Assembly (NCBI GenBank): GCA_030616935.1
Contig: JAUWWJ010000163.1
Span: 1-5,084 of the forward strand
Source: Planctomycetaceae bacterium
GTDB lineage: Bacteria; Planctomycetota; Planctomycetia; Pirellulales; UBA1268
Length of the DNA: 5,084 bases
Reading direction: 5' to 3'
Shown: positions 1-5,084 of the stretch, one piece after another
Position numbering within the stretch: the first letter of the stretch is position 1
Layout of the letters: each line of letters starts with the position of its first letter
Position numbers and translations under genes: made by a program
Notes under the pieces: generated by a model
Databases searched by the model: none
Told to the model about the DNA's origin: nothing
What the model saw: only the letters and a program-made list of their open reading frames with translations

Positions 1-2
1 AC

Positions 3-1727
3 TGGCTCTCAGCCGTGCGAATAGCCGCTATTACCGAAGAAGCGGAGTTCAAGCGGATGAAGACAACTGCTGTTGGCTTGGCAGATCTGCTTAGAGGTGT
101 TATCGATTCATCTCGAGAAGAGCAAATTACGCCACTTTTAAATGAAATTATAAGCTCAGAACAACAAAGATTTGAGGTCTTCGATTTTCAAGGAAATCGT
201 TTACATACGATAGCCTCCAAAAATTTTCTAAATGACGACGCAATCGAGACGTTGCCGGAACTCAAATATCTTCTTGATGAAACGAAAGCTGGGAGAACTG
301 GAAAGACAAGTTGGTACAACGTCGATACGAATAGTCGTCTTTTGGTTATAGCGGTACCATTCGGGCCGATAAGCAATCCGTTAGGAGCACTCTGCCTGTC
401 GATGGATACGCATGAGACAGATCATATCCTGTCAGGTTCATTTAAAAAGCTTTTGATTGGTTTTGTTTCTGTTGGCTTGTTCGCTCTGTTCGTAGGATGG
501 CTGATTGCGCTCTGGGTTGCAAAACCAGCACGCGATCTTGCTCGTGCAATTAAACGTGTTGTAAATGGTGATGGGACGGAGCAAATTCCAAGGCCAGAAG
601 TTGCCGAATTAGCAACAATTGCTGAGGCGACGAGTATTCTCAAAGAAAAACTTGTAGAACGAGGTTTAACTCTTGGGCGAAGAGATATCGAACAAGAGGC
701 TGTCCTTGATAGCATGATGGAAGGTGTGCTTGCAGTCGATGTTCGGCAAAAAATCGTCGGTCTCAATCAAGCAGCGGCAACACTTTTAAATATTGATATC
801 GATGTCGCTCTACGGAAGCCACTTCAGAGTGTGGTGCGAAATCCAGCGATACGTCGCTTTGTTCTCCGGGCTATTGATTGCCGTGAGCCAATAGAAGATG
901 ACTTCGATCTTACAGGTCCTCCAAAACGAACAATTCGTGCTCACGGTACGGCACTCCGAGATCCGTCGGGAGAAGGTGGGGCCGTAATGGTTTTAAACGA
1001 TGTTACCGAGTTAGAGCGATTAGAGATAGTTCGGCAAGATTTTGTGGCAAACGTATCACATGAACTGAAGACGCCTATTGCAACAATCAAGGGATTTGTT
1101 GAAACACTCCTTGATGGAGCAATCAATGAGCCGCATGATAATAAACGGTTTTTATCCATAGTGGCAAAACAAGCAGATCGGCTTGAAGCAATCATTGAAG
1201 ATCTTCTTGCTCTCTCACGAATCGAACAGAGTGAGGGGTCCGGTGTTCTGCCTTTAGAGCCAACAAAAATTGCAGATATTTTAGCAACTGCATGTGCGGA
1301 CTGTATGCCTCGAGCAATGGAGCAGGGTATTACGATGAACATCAATTGTGACGAGGGCCTGATCGCGCCTGTGAATGCTCCCCTTTTAGAACAGGCAGTC
1401 GTCAATCTGATTGAAAACGCAGTCAAGTACAGTGGGACTCATCAACCAATATCAATTTGCGCCAATCTGAAAAAAGCTCATTCTGAAGATAAGGAAGAAC
1501 TGATGATCAGTGTTGCTGATCACGGTTGCGGAATACATTCAGAGCATTTGCCCCGACTCTTCGAGCGGTTTTATCGGGTGGATAAGGGTCGTAGCAGGCA
1601 GGCGGGTGGAACAGGACTTGGACTGTCGATCGTGAAACACATTGTCCAGGCTCATGGTGGAACAATCTCAGTTGATAGCCGACCGAACGAGGGCAGCTTA
1701 TTCTGTCTTCTAATACCGTGCGTTTGA
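3..1727 (+). CDS. PhoR/WalK-type sensor histidine kinase (5' end outside window)
   Basis: Membrane sensor kinase of a two-component system: it autophosphorylates on His and should pass the phosphate to a response regulator. Numbering is from the first in-window GTG (position 15). Residues 1-142 look like an extracytoplasmic sensor region. A membrane segment lies at about 146-169, then HAMP (about 168-220), a PAS-like domain (about 225-335, with the VRNP motif seen in PhoR-like kinases), and HisKA with HELKTP and phospho-acceptor H349. The ATPase domain has an N box (NLIENAVKYS, N464/N468), G1 box DHGCGI (502-507), F box LFERFYR and G2 box GGTGLGLSIVK (531-541). All catalytic motifs are present. 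The frame stays open to the window edge and no N-terminal membrane helix is visible, so the GTG at 15 is probably internal and the true start lies upstream. The signal sensed cannot be read from the sequence. Phosphate sensing (PhoR) is one possibility, and a PhoB-type regulator gene would be expected to the left. The gene is convergent with the LOG gene. Confidence 0.93.
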   Translation, partial: WLSAVRIAAITEEAEFKRMKTTAVGLADLLRGVIDSSREEQITPLLNEIISSEQQRFEVFDFQGNRLHTIASKNFLNDDAIETLPELKYLLDETKAGRTGKTSWYNVDTNSRLLVIAVPFGPISNPLGALCLSMDTHETDHILSGSFKKLLIGFVSVGLFALFVGWLIALWVAKPARDLARAIKRVVNGDGTEQIPRPEVAELATIAEATSILKEKLVERGLTLGRRDIEQEAVLDSMMEGVLAVDVRQKIVGLNQAAATLLNIDIDVALRKPLQSVVRNPAIRRFVLRAIDCREPIEDDFDLTGPPKRTIRAHGTALRDPSGEGGAVMVLNDVTELERLEIVRQDFVANVSHELKTPIATIKGFVETLLDGAINEPHDNKRFLSIVAKQADRLEAIIEDLLALSRIEQSEGSGVLPLEPTKIADILATACADCMPRAMEQGITMNINCDEGLIAPVNAPLLEQAVVNLIENAVKYSGTHQPISICANLKKAHSEDKEELMISVADHGCGIHSEHLPRLFERFYRVDKGRSRQAGGTGLGLSIVKHIVQAHGGTISVDSRPNEGSLFCLLIPCV

Positions 1728-1761
1728 TAGCTTCGAGGCCTTCCGAATGTCCGTCTGCTAT
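1727..1761. terminator. weak inverted repeat between convergent stop codons
   Basis: Arms ATAGC (1727-1731) and GCTAT (1757-1761) are perfect complements. The left arm continues into TTCG (1732-1735), which can pair with CGAA (1744-1747), leaving a 9-base bulge on the right side. The structure spans the 30-bp gap and touches both stop codons, so it could act as a bidirectional terminator for the kinase and LOG genes. Neither strand has a T-tract after the stem, so a classical Rho-independent terminator is not shown. Position is the main argument. Confidence 0.25.
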
Positions 1762-2759
1762 TCGTCCGGGACACCATGAGGTTCCATTTCTTCAGGCGAT
1801 TTATTTTTTAGGTCTCTGTTGAACTGAAGGATTTTTTCCCATGCTTTCTCAGGTGTGTCTGCGTATTCAAAAAGATCGAGGTGTTCATGCGAGATAACAC
1901 CAGAGTCAGCGAGGAAGTCAAAGTCAATAACTTTGGACCAGTAATCACGCCCAAATAAGATGATTGGAATAGGTTGCATTCTGTGCGTTTGCCGGAGCGT
2001 GAGTGCCTCAAACATTTCATCAAGTGTCCCAAATCCACCCGGAAATAATACAGCACCTACAGATCGAAGAATAAAATGAAATTTTCGTAGAGCAAAATAT
2101 TTAAACTGAAAGCAAAGCTCTGGAGTGATAAAAGGGTTTGGTTGTTGTTCTCCAGGCAACTTGATATTGAGTCCAATAGATTTACATCCAACATCGAAAG
2201 CTCCTCGATTTGCGGCCTCCATAATACCGGGGCCTCCACCGGTAACGACAACATAAGATCTTTTTTTATCACATTGATTATCTAACGAAACAAGTCGAGC
2301 AAACTGTCTGGCATCATCATAGAAGTGAGATAACTCAACGAGTCGTTCGCTTCGTTGTACATCACGAGCAAGCTTTAAGTTTTCAGCATCCATCGCCTGA
2401 TTACGAAGAGCTTCTGATAGGTGCCTTTCTGCAGCATTTCTTTCGATTATTTGAGTACCACCAAACACAATAACGGTCGACTCGATATTGTCTTCCTGAA
2501 ACGCAAATTCTGGTTTGCCAAGTTCCAGAAGCATGCGAACACCTCGCATTTCAGTCCGTTCGAGTAGTGCACGGTCATCTTGCGCAAGGCTGTGACTAGG
2601 TGAACGAAGAATGGCCTCCATGTTTTCAGTAACAAGCGCAAGGTCATCCCCGAGTATTGTATTTGGAAGGTCGTTGCACATGTCGGCATGAGTCTCACTC
2701 CAAGGAGTGCTCTCTTTTGACATTTGATTCTCGACTACTTTTTTATTTTTTTTACTCAT
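1758..2759 (-). CDS. LOG-family (TIGR00730-type) Rossmann-fold protein
   Basis: This 333-residue protein belongs to the family formerly annotated as lysine decarboxylase. Characterised members are cytosolic nucleoside 5'-monophosphate phosphoribohydrolases that release a free base and ribose 5-phosphate (LOG, cytokinin activation; PpnN, nucleotide turnover). Visible motifs are an early Rossmann strand VIVFGGTQ (96-103), TGGGPGIMEAANRGA (173-187), the FALRK segment with R225, and PGGFGT (240-245) followed by E248. These match the catalytic Arg and the PGGxGTxxE signature. At 333 residues it is longer than compact LOG proteins (roughly 180-230). There is a charged N-terminal region of about 90 residues and an insertion between the first strand and the FYDDAR helix (about 104-150). 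The ATG at 2759 was chosen because it lies 7 bases after the upstream gene's stop; extending further would overlap that gene. No clear Shine-Dalgarno precedes it, so translation may be coupled to the upstream gene. An alternative ATG at 2723 has GAG nearby and would give 320 residues. The substrate cannot be told from sequence. Confidence 0.92.
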   Translation of the reverse strand: MSKKNKKVVENQMSKESTPWSETHADMCNDLPNTILGDDLALVTENMEAILRSPSHSLAQDDRALLERTEMRGVRMLLELGKPEFAFQEDNIESTVIVFGGTQIIERNAAERHLSEALRNQAMDAENLKLARDVQRSERLVELSHFYDDARQFARLVSLDNQCDKKRSYVVVTGGGPGIMEAANRGAFDVGCKSIGLNIKLPGEQQPNPFITPELCFQFKYFALRKFHFILRSVGAVLFPGGFGTLDEMFEALTLRQTHRMQPIPIILFGRDYWSKVIDFDFLADSGVISHEHLDLFEYADTPEKAWEKILQFNRDLKNKSPEEMEPHGVPDE

Positions 2760-2766
2760 GTTATTT

Positions 2767-3582
2767 CTAATTTGATGGTATGGCTTCTGAAAATGTACGA
2801 GATTTCTTTTTCGTGTAACTCGTTCCTGCAACTGTGACTGAGCCATGATCGATTCGTAGAGATTCAACCTGCCAACGTTGAGGTTGCTGACTTTCTGTGT
2901 CCGGTGAGGATGAATTCGTGAGACTCGCAGGAACAGTCGCCAAGAGAAGAATTCGATCACGATATCGTTGTATGTCTGTATCTATTCCGGCGTTTTCTAG
3001 AGCCTTTTTACATTCCTGAAGAACAGCGTTACGAGGAAGAGGGAGTTGCCCTACGCCGGCCCTATGTACGGTTAAGGCGAATTGGTTGGTGGATTTAAGC
3101 CGGACCTCAATGTCTGCCCACGCCACAGTTGTGACTCCCCACCTCGAAACTTCTATTCCGATACGAAATAGGTGTGGTTCTAGTTTGATACGTGGGCGGG
3201 ACAGTCTGCCCCACAATGCGTTTCCAAGAAGTTCAGGGTGATTTCGAGGCAAGTCATTTCCCAACCATGCATTTATTTCATTTTCACGCACGCTGATACC
3301 CCATTTGTTTTCATGTCGAATTTCATTCGTGACGGATGCTATCTGCGTTACAAAACGTCCTGCAATCGACTGGTCCTCCAATCCAATATTAATAACCGAC
3401 TGATAAAACTGAGGTGGCACAAAGACTAGACTGAAAACACAAACAATTACTATGCTAAAGGCCAACATTGCAAAAAGTGCAAGCCGATACGCTTTCAGCT
3501 GCTTTACTGCGTTATAAAACAGTCTATTTCTCTTGTTGTCTCTTAGTTCCTGCGAGAAATTTTCATTTGCAGTGTTTTCCAA
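2767..3582 (-). CDS. single-pass membrane protein of unknown function
   Basis: This 271-residue protein is not a family I can name. The first 30 or so residues are polar and presumably cytoplasmic. One strongly hydrophobic segment follows at about 33-55, and the remaining ~215 residues are predicted to lie outside the membrane. The exported part contains ENEINAWLGNDLPR (100-113), then a stretch rich in alternating hydrophobics (about 130-175) leading to AGVGQLPLPRN (175-185). I recall this EINAW...LPLP layout from planctomycete hypothetical proteins; it suggests a beta-rich, possibly lipid- or envelope-facing domain, but this is only inference. The C-terminus is polar (SSSPDTESQQPQ, 224-235; KKK, 258-260). 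The start is a TTG at 3582, supported by GAGAG 7 bases upstream; the next in-frame Met (39) lies inside the membrane segment and would destroy the anchor. It sits 18 bases after csrA and 7 bases before LOG, so it is the middle gene of an operon. Confidence 0.82.
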   Translation of the reverse strand: MENTANENFSQELRDNKRNRLFYNAVKQLKAYRLALFAMLAFSIVIVCVFSLVFVPPQFYQSVINIGLEDQSIAGRFVTQIASVTNEIRHENKWGISVRENEINAWLGNDLPRNHPELLGNALWGRLSRPRIKLEPHLFRIGIEVSRWGVTTVAWADIEVRLKSTNQFALTVHRAGVGQLPLPRNAVLQECKKALENAGIDTDIQRYRDRILLLATVPASLTNSSSPDTESQQPQRWQVESLRIDHGSVTVAGTSYTKKKSRTFSEAIPSN

Positions 3583-3589
3583 AATGGAT

Positions 3590-3594
3590 CTCTC
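3590..3594 (-). promoter_or_regulatory. Shine-Dalgarno site supporting the TTG start
   Basis: On the minus strand GAGAG stands 7 bases before the TTG at 3582, inside the 18-base gap after the csrA stop. It is the only good ribosome binding site near this reading frame and decides the TTG start of the membrane protein. It contains no GGA triplet, so it is not an obvious CsrA target. Confidence 0.6.
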
Positions 3595-3600
3595 AACTGG

Positions 3601-3822
3601 TTACCCAGCAAGTTTGCATAAGCTCGTGATTGGTAACACACCATCATCCTCAAGAATGACGTCTCCGAGTGCATCGATTTCTAATTCATCCCGTAAAACC
3701 CGCATTTCAGATGGTGCCTCGATGCCTATTCGTACTTTATCACCATTTACTCTTACGATTGTCACCACAACTGATTCACCAACTCGAATGCGCTCATTTT
3801 GCTTTCGGGACAATACCAGCAT
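3601..3822 (-). CDS. csrA: carbon storage regulator CsrA (RsmA)
   Basis: Small dimeric RNA-binding protein that recognises A(N)GGA motifs, often in hairpin loops near ribosome binding sites, and alters translation or stability of target mRNAs. At 73 residues it matches the family almost throughout: it begins MLVLSRKQNERIRVGE and continues with VTIVRVNGDKVRIGIEAP (20-37) and MRVLRDELEI (40-49). L4 and R44, two residues important for RNA binding in studied CsrA proteins, are both present. The tail after residue 47 is longer than in E. coli CsrA (61 aa) and closer in length to the B. subtilis protein (74 aa), whose C-terminal part takes part in FliW binding; no fliW is in this window. The ATG at 3822 has a very strong Shine-Dalgarno sequence. 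It heads a tightly packed set with the membrane protein (18-base gap) and LOG. Two GGA motifs in its own leader make autoregulation plausible. Confidence 0.97.
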   Translation of the reverse strand: MLVLSRKQNERIRVGESVVVTIVRVNGDKVRIGIEAPSEMRVLRDELEIDALGDVILEDDGVLPITSLCKLAG

Positions 3823-3827
3823 AAAAG

Positions 3828-3841
3828 CCTCCGTTCCTCGT
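3828..3841 (-). promoter_or_regulatory. csrA Shine-Dalgarno with overlapping GGA motifs (candidate CsrA site)
   Basis: Minus-strand mRNA reads ACGAGGAACGGAGG, then CTTTT and the csrA ATG. GGAGG (3832-3828) is a near-perfect ribosome binding site 5 bases from the start. ACGGA overlaps it, and a second AGGA lies just upstream (3838-3835). Both fit the A(N)GGA core recognised by CsrA, and CsrA proteins are known to repress their own translation in some bacteria. The two GGA triplets are only 5 bases apart, so one dimer is unlikely to bridge them; a partner site would have to lie further upstream. The ribosome site is well supported, CsrA binding is inference. Confidence 0.6.
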
Positions 3842-4111
3842 GAGATAGATTTTTGAAATGAATAGAGCTAGCAACTGTGCAGGCTTTATGTGATCCCGAC
3901 GGGTGGACAGCACCGCGACCTGGTTCACCAGAAGGCCTGGGAAAGATAGGAGCCAAAGGAAATATCGTCCGGATGCTTAAGATTTCTTGGCCGTAACGAT
4001 TTATCATGCAATCATACGGATCATTCCGGCTGCACCGGGGACTCACGAAAGATGTAAAATCTTTTTATAGAATTTGATTGCGAAATAGTTAGGTACTGAA
4101 AGAAACCAAAC
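3833..4111 (-). other. csrA upstream gap with several short potential hairpins
   Basis: About 280 bases lie between the secreted-protein stop and csrA, with no convincing gene. On the minus strand the order is: an AT-only hairpin (4064-4048), CCGG-5 nt-CCGG (4038-4026), a CCGTA/TACGG stem (4019-3991), and a segment where CCTGG (3919-3923 and 3936-3940 on +) can pair alternatively with the central CCAG (3928-3931). The middle part is more GC-rich than its flanks. It does not match tRNA, tmRNA, SRP RNA, RNase P or any riboswitch that I can recall. No clear -35/-10 pair stands out; a TATGAT at about 4011-4016 lacks a good -35. It may be a long csrA leader, a promoter region or a small RNA gene. 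Confidence 0.4.
3991..4019. repeat. imperfect inverted repeat in the csrA upstream gap
   Basis: CCGTA at 3991-3995 and TACGG at 4015-4019 are perfect complements. After a small internal loop, ATT (4000-4002) can pair with AAT (4010-4012). This gives a hairpin of about 8 pairs on either strand. It could be part of a leader RNA structure or a protein binding site; no T-tract follows it, so it is not a typical terminator. Confidence 0.4.
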
Positions 4112-5014
4112 TTATTTCTTTTCAGCCTGTGTGTACTCTGCAAGGCTCACTTCTTCAGCGATTGCCATACAGGCTTCGGCATCAGCAATTCGTTGTAAAT
4201 CATCAGCTCGAAGCGCGGGATGAATGCGGTGAACCGAATACAAGTGGCGTTGCATCATCGAGGAGAGTCCGGACGTAACAAGACTACCTCGAGAATCTAT
4301 TTGAAGAGTGACAGATGTCGGAAGTTTGGCTTCGGATGCAATCCGTTTGTTTAGTGCCAGTCGAGGAAATGGTGGAATGCCACCCGGATGAAGGAGGGCA
4401 CGTAACAGGAGTGCCGTGTCTGCAAACTGTCTGTATTGCCCTGCTATTTCTGGTGACGGTGCGTCTGTAGTTTCAATTCGGTATTGCACTCGCGGGCCAA
4501 CGAGTTCAATTGCATTCTCCGATTCAGAAATGCCATTTTCAAAATGTGGACCGCCAGCCCAACACAGTAGTTTGTCATCCGATGTACGTACCCATTTTGA
4601 AAGTGAAACACGTAATCGTTCGAGTTGGATACTATCTATCGATGTTTTCACGTGCCGAAGAGGATCAATGAGTAAAACTCGTTCTCGAGTTGGGTCGTGT
4701 AGAATAATCTCACCATTGAATGCTTTGGTGTGATCTGATTCAGATTCGGATTTCTTCTGTTCCGTAGTTGTGGTGTCAAGAAAGTCCCAGGCTACTTCGG
4801 ATGAAAACAGTGTCAGGCTGTGAGCAATCGGTACGTCATCTCGGTCCGCAAAGACATCAGTCTCAACTCTAAGAAAGTCATTTTCATCGGAAAAAACTGC
4901 TTGCCCAAGAGAAAACAGGAATACAAAGACAGGACAAAATGTCCTGATCAGAAGCCTCGCCCAATGAGATTGCGTGGTAACCACTTGTATCAAGCTTTCA
5001 TAGGGGAATATCAA
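4112..5014 (-). CDS. secreted protein of unknown function with signal peptide
   Basis: A 300-residue protein from the TTG at 5014. The N-terminus has a basic/polar stretch, a hydrophobic core (about 21-37, LLIRTFCPVFVFLFSLG) and a plausible signal peptidase I site near VFS|DE (42/43). There is no lipobox. The mature part has an acidic, low-complexity stretch (TTTTEQKKSESESD, 81-94), then ILHDPTRERVLLIDPLRHVKT (104-124) and a distinctive YRQFADTALLLRALLHPGGIPPFPRLALN (194-222). I associate that last block with a planctomycete-type family without known function; no catalytic motif is visible. The start is uncertain. TTG 5014 has no clear Shine-Dalgarno. In-frame TTG (4993) and GTG (4984) would also keep the signal peptide, and no in-frame ATG occurs until residue 253, so a non-ATG start is required. 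The gene lies 289 bases upstream of csrA on the same strand, and no strong terminator separates them. Confidence 0.78.
   Translation of the reverse strand: MIFPYESLIQVVTTQSHWARLLIRTFCPVFVFLFSLGQAVFSDENDFLRVETDVFADRDDVPIAHSLTLFSSEVAWDFLDTTTTEQKKSESESDHTKAFNGEIILHDPTRERVLLIDPLRHVKTSIDSIQLERLRVSLSKWVRTSDDKLLCWAGGPHFENGISESENAIELVGPRVQYRIETTDAPSPEIAGQYRQFADTALLLRALLHPGGIPPFPRLALNKRIASEAKLPTSVTLQIDSRGSLVTSGLSSMMQRHLYSVHRIHPALRADDLQRIADAEACMAIAEEVSLAEYTQAEKK
4930..4946. repeat. 17-bp perfect inverted repeat inside the secreted-protein gene
   Basis: CAGGACA (4930-4936), spacer AAA, TGTCCTG (4940-4946). It lies in the signal-peptide coding part, about 70 bases downstream of the TTG at 5014. It could be a dimeric repressor operator or an mRNA hairpin of 7 pairs near the start of translation. 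The mRNA arm contains AGGA, but in the stem rather than in a loop. Chance occurrence cannot be excluded. Confidence 0.45.
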
Positions 5015-5027
5015 AGTTTTTGGTACG

Positions 5028-5044
5028 TATCAGACTCTATCAGA
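5028..5044. repeat. tandem TATCAGA direct repeat, 10-bp period, upstream of the secreted-protein gene
   Basis: TATCAGA occurs at 5028-5034 and again at 5038-5044. The 10-bp spacing puts both copies on the same face of the helix, as in binding sites for regulators that bind direct repeats. It begins 14 bases upstream of the TTG at 5014, within the probable promoter/leader region. An ACTCT/AGAGT inverted repeat (5034-5038, 5049-5053) overlaps it. No clear -10/-35 pair was seen in the 70 bases available. Confidence 0.35.
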
Positions 5045-5084
5045 AGACAGAGTGCTTCCCCTAGTGTGATTTCCAGCCGGATGG

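Noticed and set aside
422..1426. Two minus-strand frames (422-766 and 941-1426) opposite the kinase gene
   Set aside because: They are antisense to clear HAMP, PAS and HisKA coding sequence and show no protein features of their own.
2760..2960. 67-residue N-terminal extension of the LOG frame
   Set aside because: It would lie wholly within the membrane protein gene apart from 7 bases, and the ATG at 2759 fits the stop-start spacing much better.
3533..3856. Plus-strand frame opposite csrA
   Set aside because: Antisense to an unmistakable csrA; serine/threonine-rich shadow.
3840..3881. TTGCTA with AATCTA 17 bases on as a csrA promoter
   Set aside because: The -10 match is poor (about half of the consensus) and the -35 is only partial, so it is not distinguishable from chance.
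3877..4020. tRNA, SRP RNA, RNase P RNA or known riboswitch in the gap
   Set aside because: No T-loop GGTTCRA with acceptor stem, no SRP GGAAG tetraloop core, no RNase P GAGGAAAGTCC, and no recalled riboswitch core fits.
3762..4046. 94-residue minus-strand frame (GTG start) covering most of the csrA upstream gap
   Set aside because: It overlaps the first 61 bases of csrA out of frame, has no clear ribosome site, and its composition (Pro, Ser, Cys, Arg rich, no domain) looks non-coding.
4048..4066. AAAGAT-5 nt-ATCTTT hairpin as terminator of the secreted-protein gene
   Set aside because: The stem is almost all A/T, and on the minus strand (direction of transcription) it is followed by CGTGAG rather than a T-tract.
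4416..4733. Plus-strand frame opposite the secreted-protein gene
   Set aside because: Serine/arginine/cysteine-rich shadow translation without domain or ribosome site.

Overview
The window holds five protein genes and no recognisable RNA gene, insertion sequence, prophage or CRISPR array. One gene runs rightward: a PhoR/WalK-type sensor histidine kinase, cut by the left edge. The other four run leftward. In order of transcription they are a secreted protein of unknown function, csrA, a single-pass membrane protein of unknown function, and a LOG-family (TIGR00730-type) Rossmann-fold protein.

The organism is most likely a member of the Planctomycetota. This is inference. The secreted protein, the membrane protein and the long LOG variant resemble protein types I associate with planctomycete genomes, and base composition is moderate. 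No marker gene in the window proves the assignment.

Layout. Positions 3-1727 (+) hold the kinase. A 30-bp gap at 1728-1757, containing a weak inverted repeat, separates its stop codon from that of the convergent LOG gene (1758-2759, -). Seven bases upstream of LOG is the end of the membrane protein gene (2767-3582, -, TTG start). It begins 18 bases after csrA (3601-3822, -). These three genes are so tightly packed that they almost certainly form one transcript with csrA first. Upstream of csrA lies a gap of about 280 bp (3823-4111) with several short potential hairpins and a very strong Shine-Dalgarno sequence. Then comes the secreted protein gene (4112-5014, -). No convincing terminator separates it from csrA, so it could feed the same transcript.

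How the genes may work together. CsrA is a post-transcriptional regulator that binds GGA motifs in mRNA leaders, and its own leader carries two GGA motifs at the ribosome binding site, so autoregulation is plausible. LOG proteins are typically nucleoside 5'-monophosphate phosphoribohydrolases. The functions of the two envelope-directed proteins are unknown. The kinase is convergent and probably belongs to a separate unit, with a response regulator expected to the left of the window. I do not see strong evidence for a new multi-gene system. The most interesting leads are the csrA leader and gap, the csrA-membrane protein-LOG operon, and the uncharacterised secreted protein.
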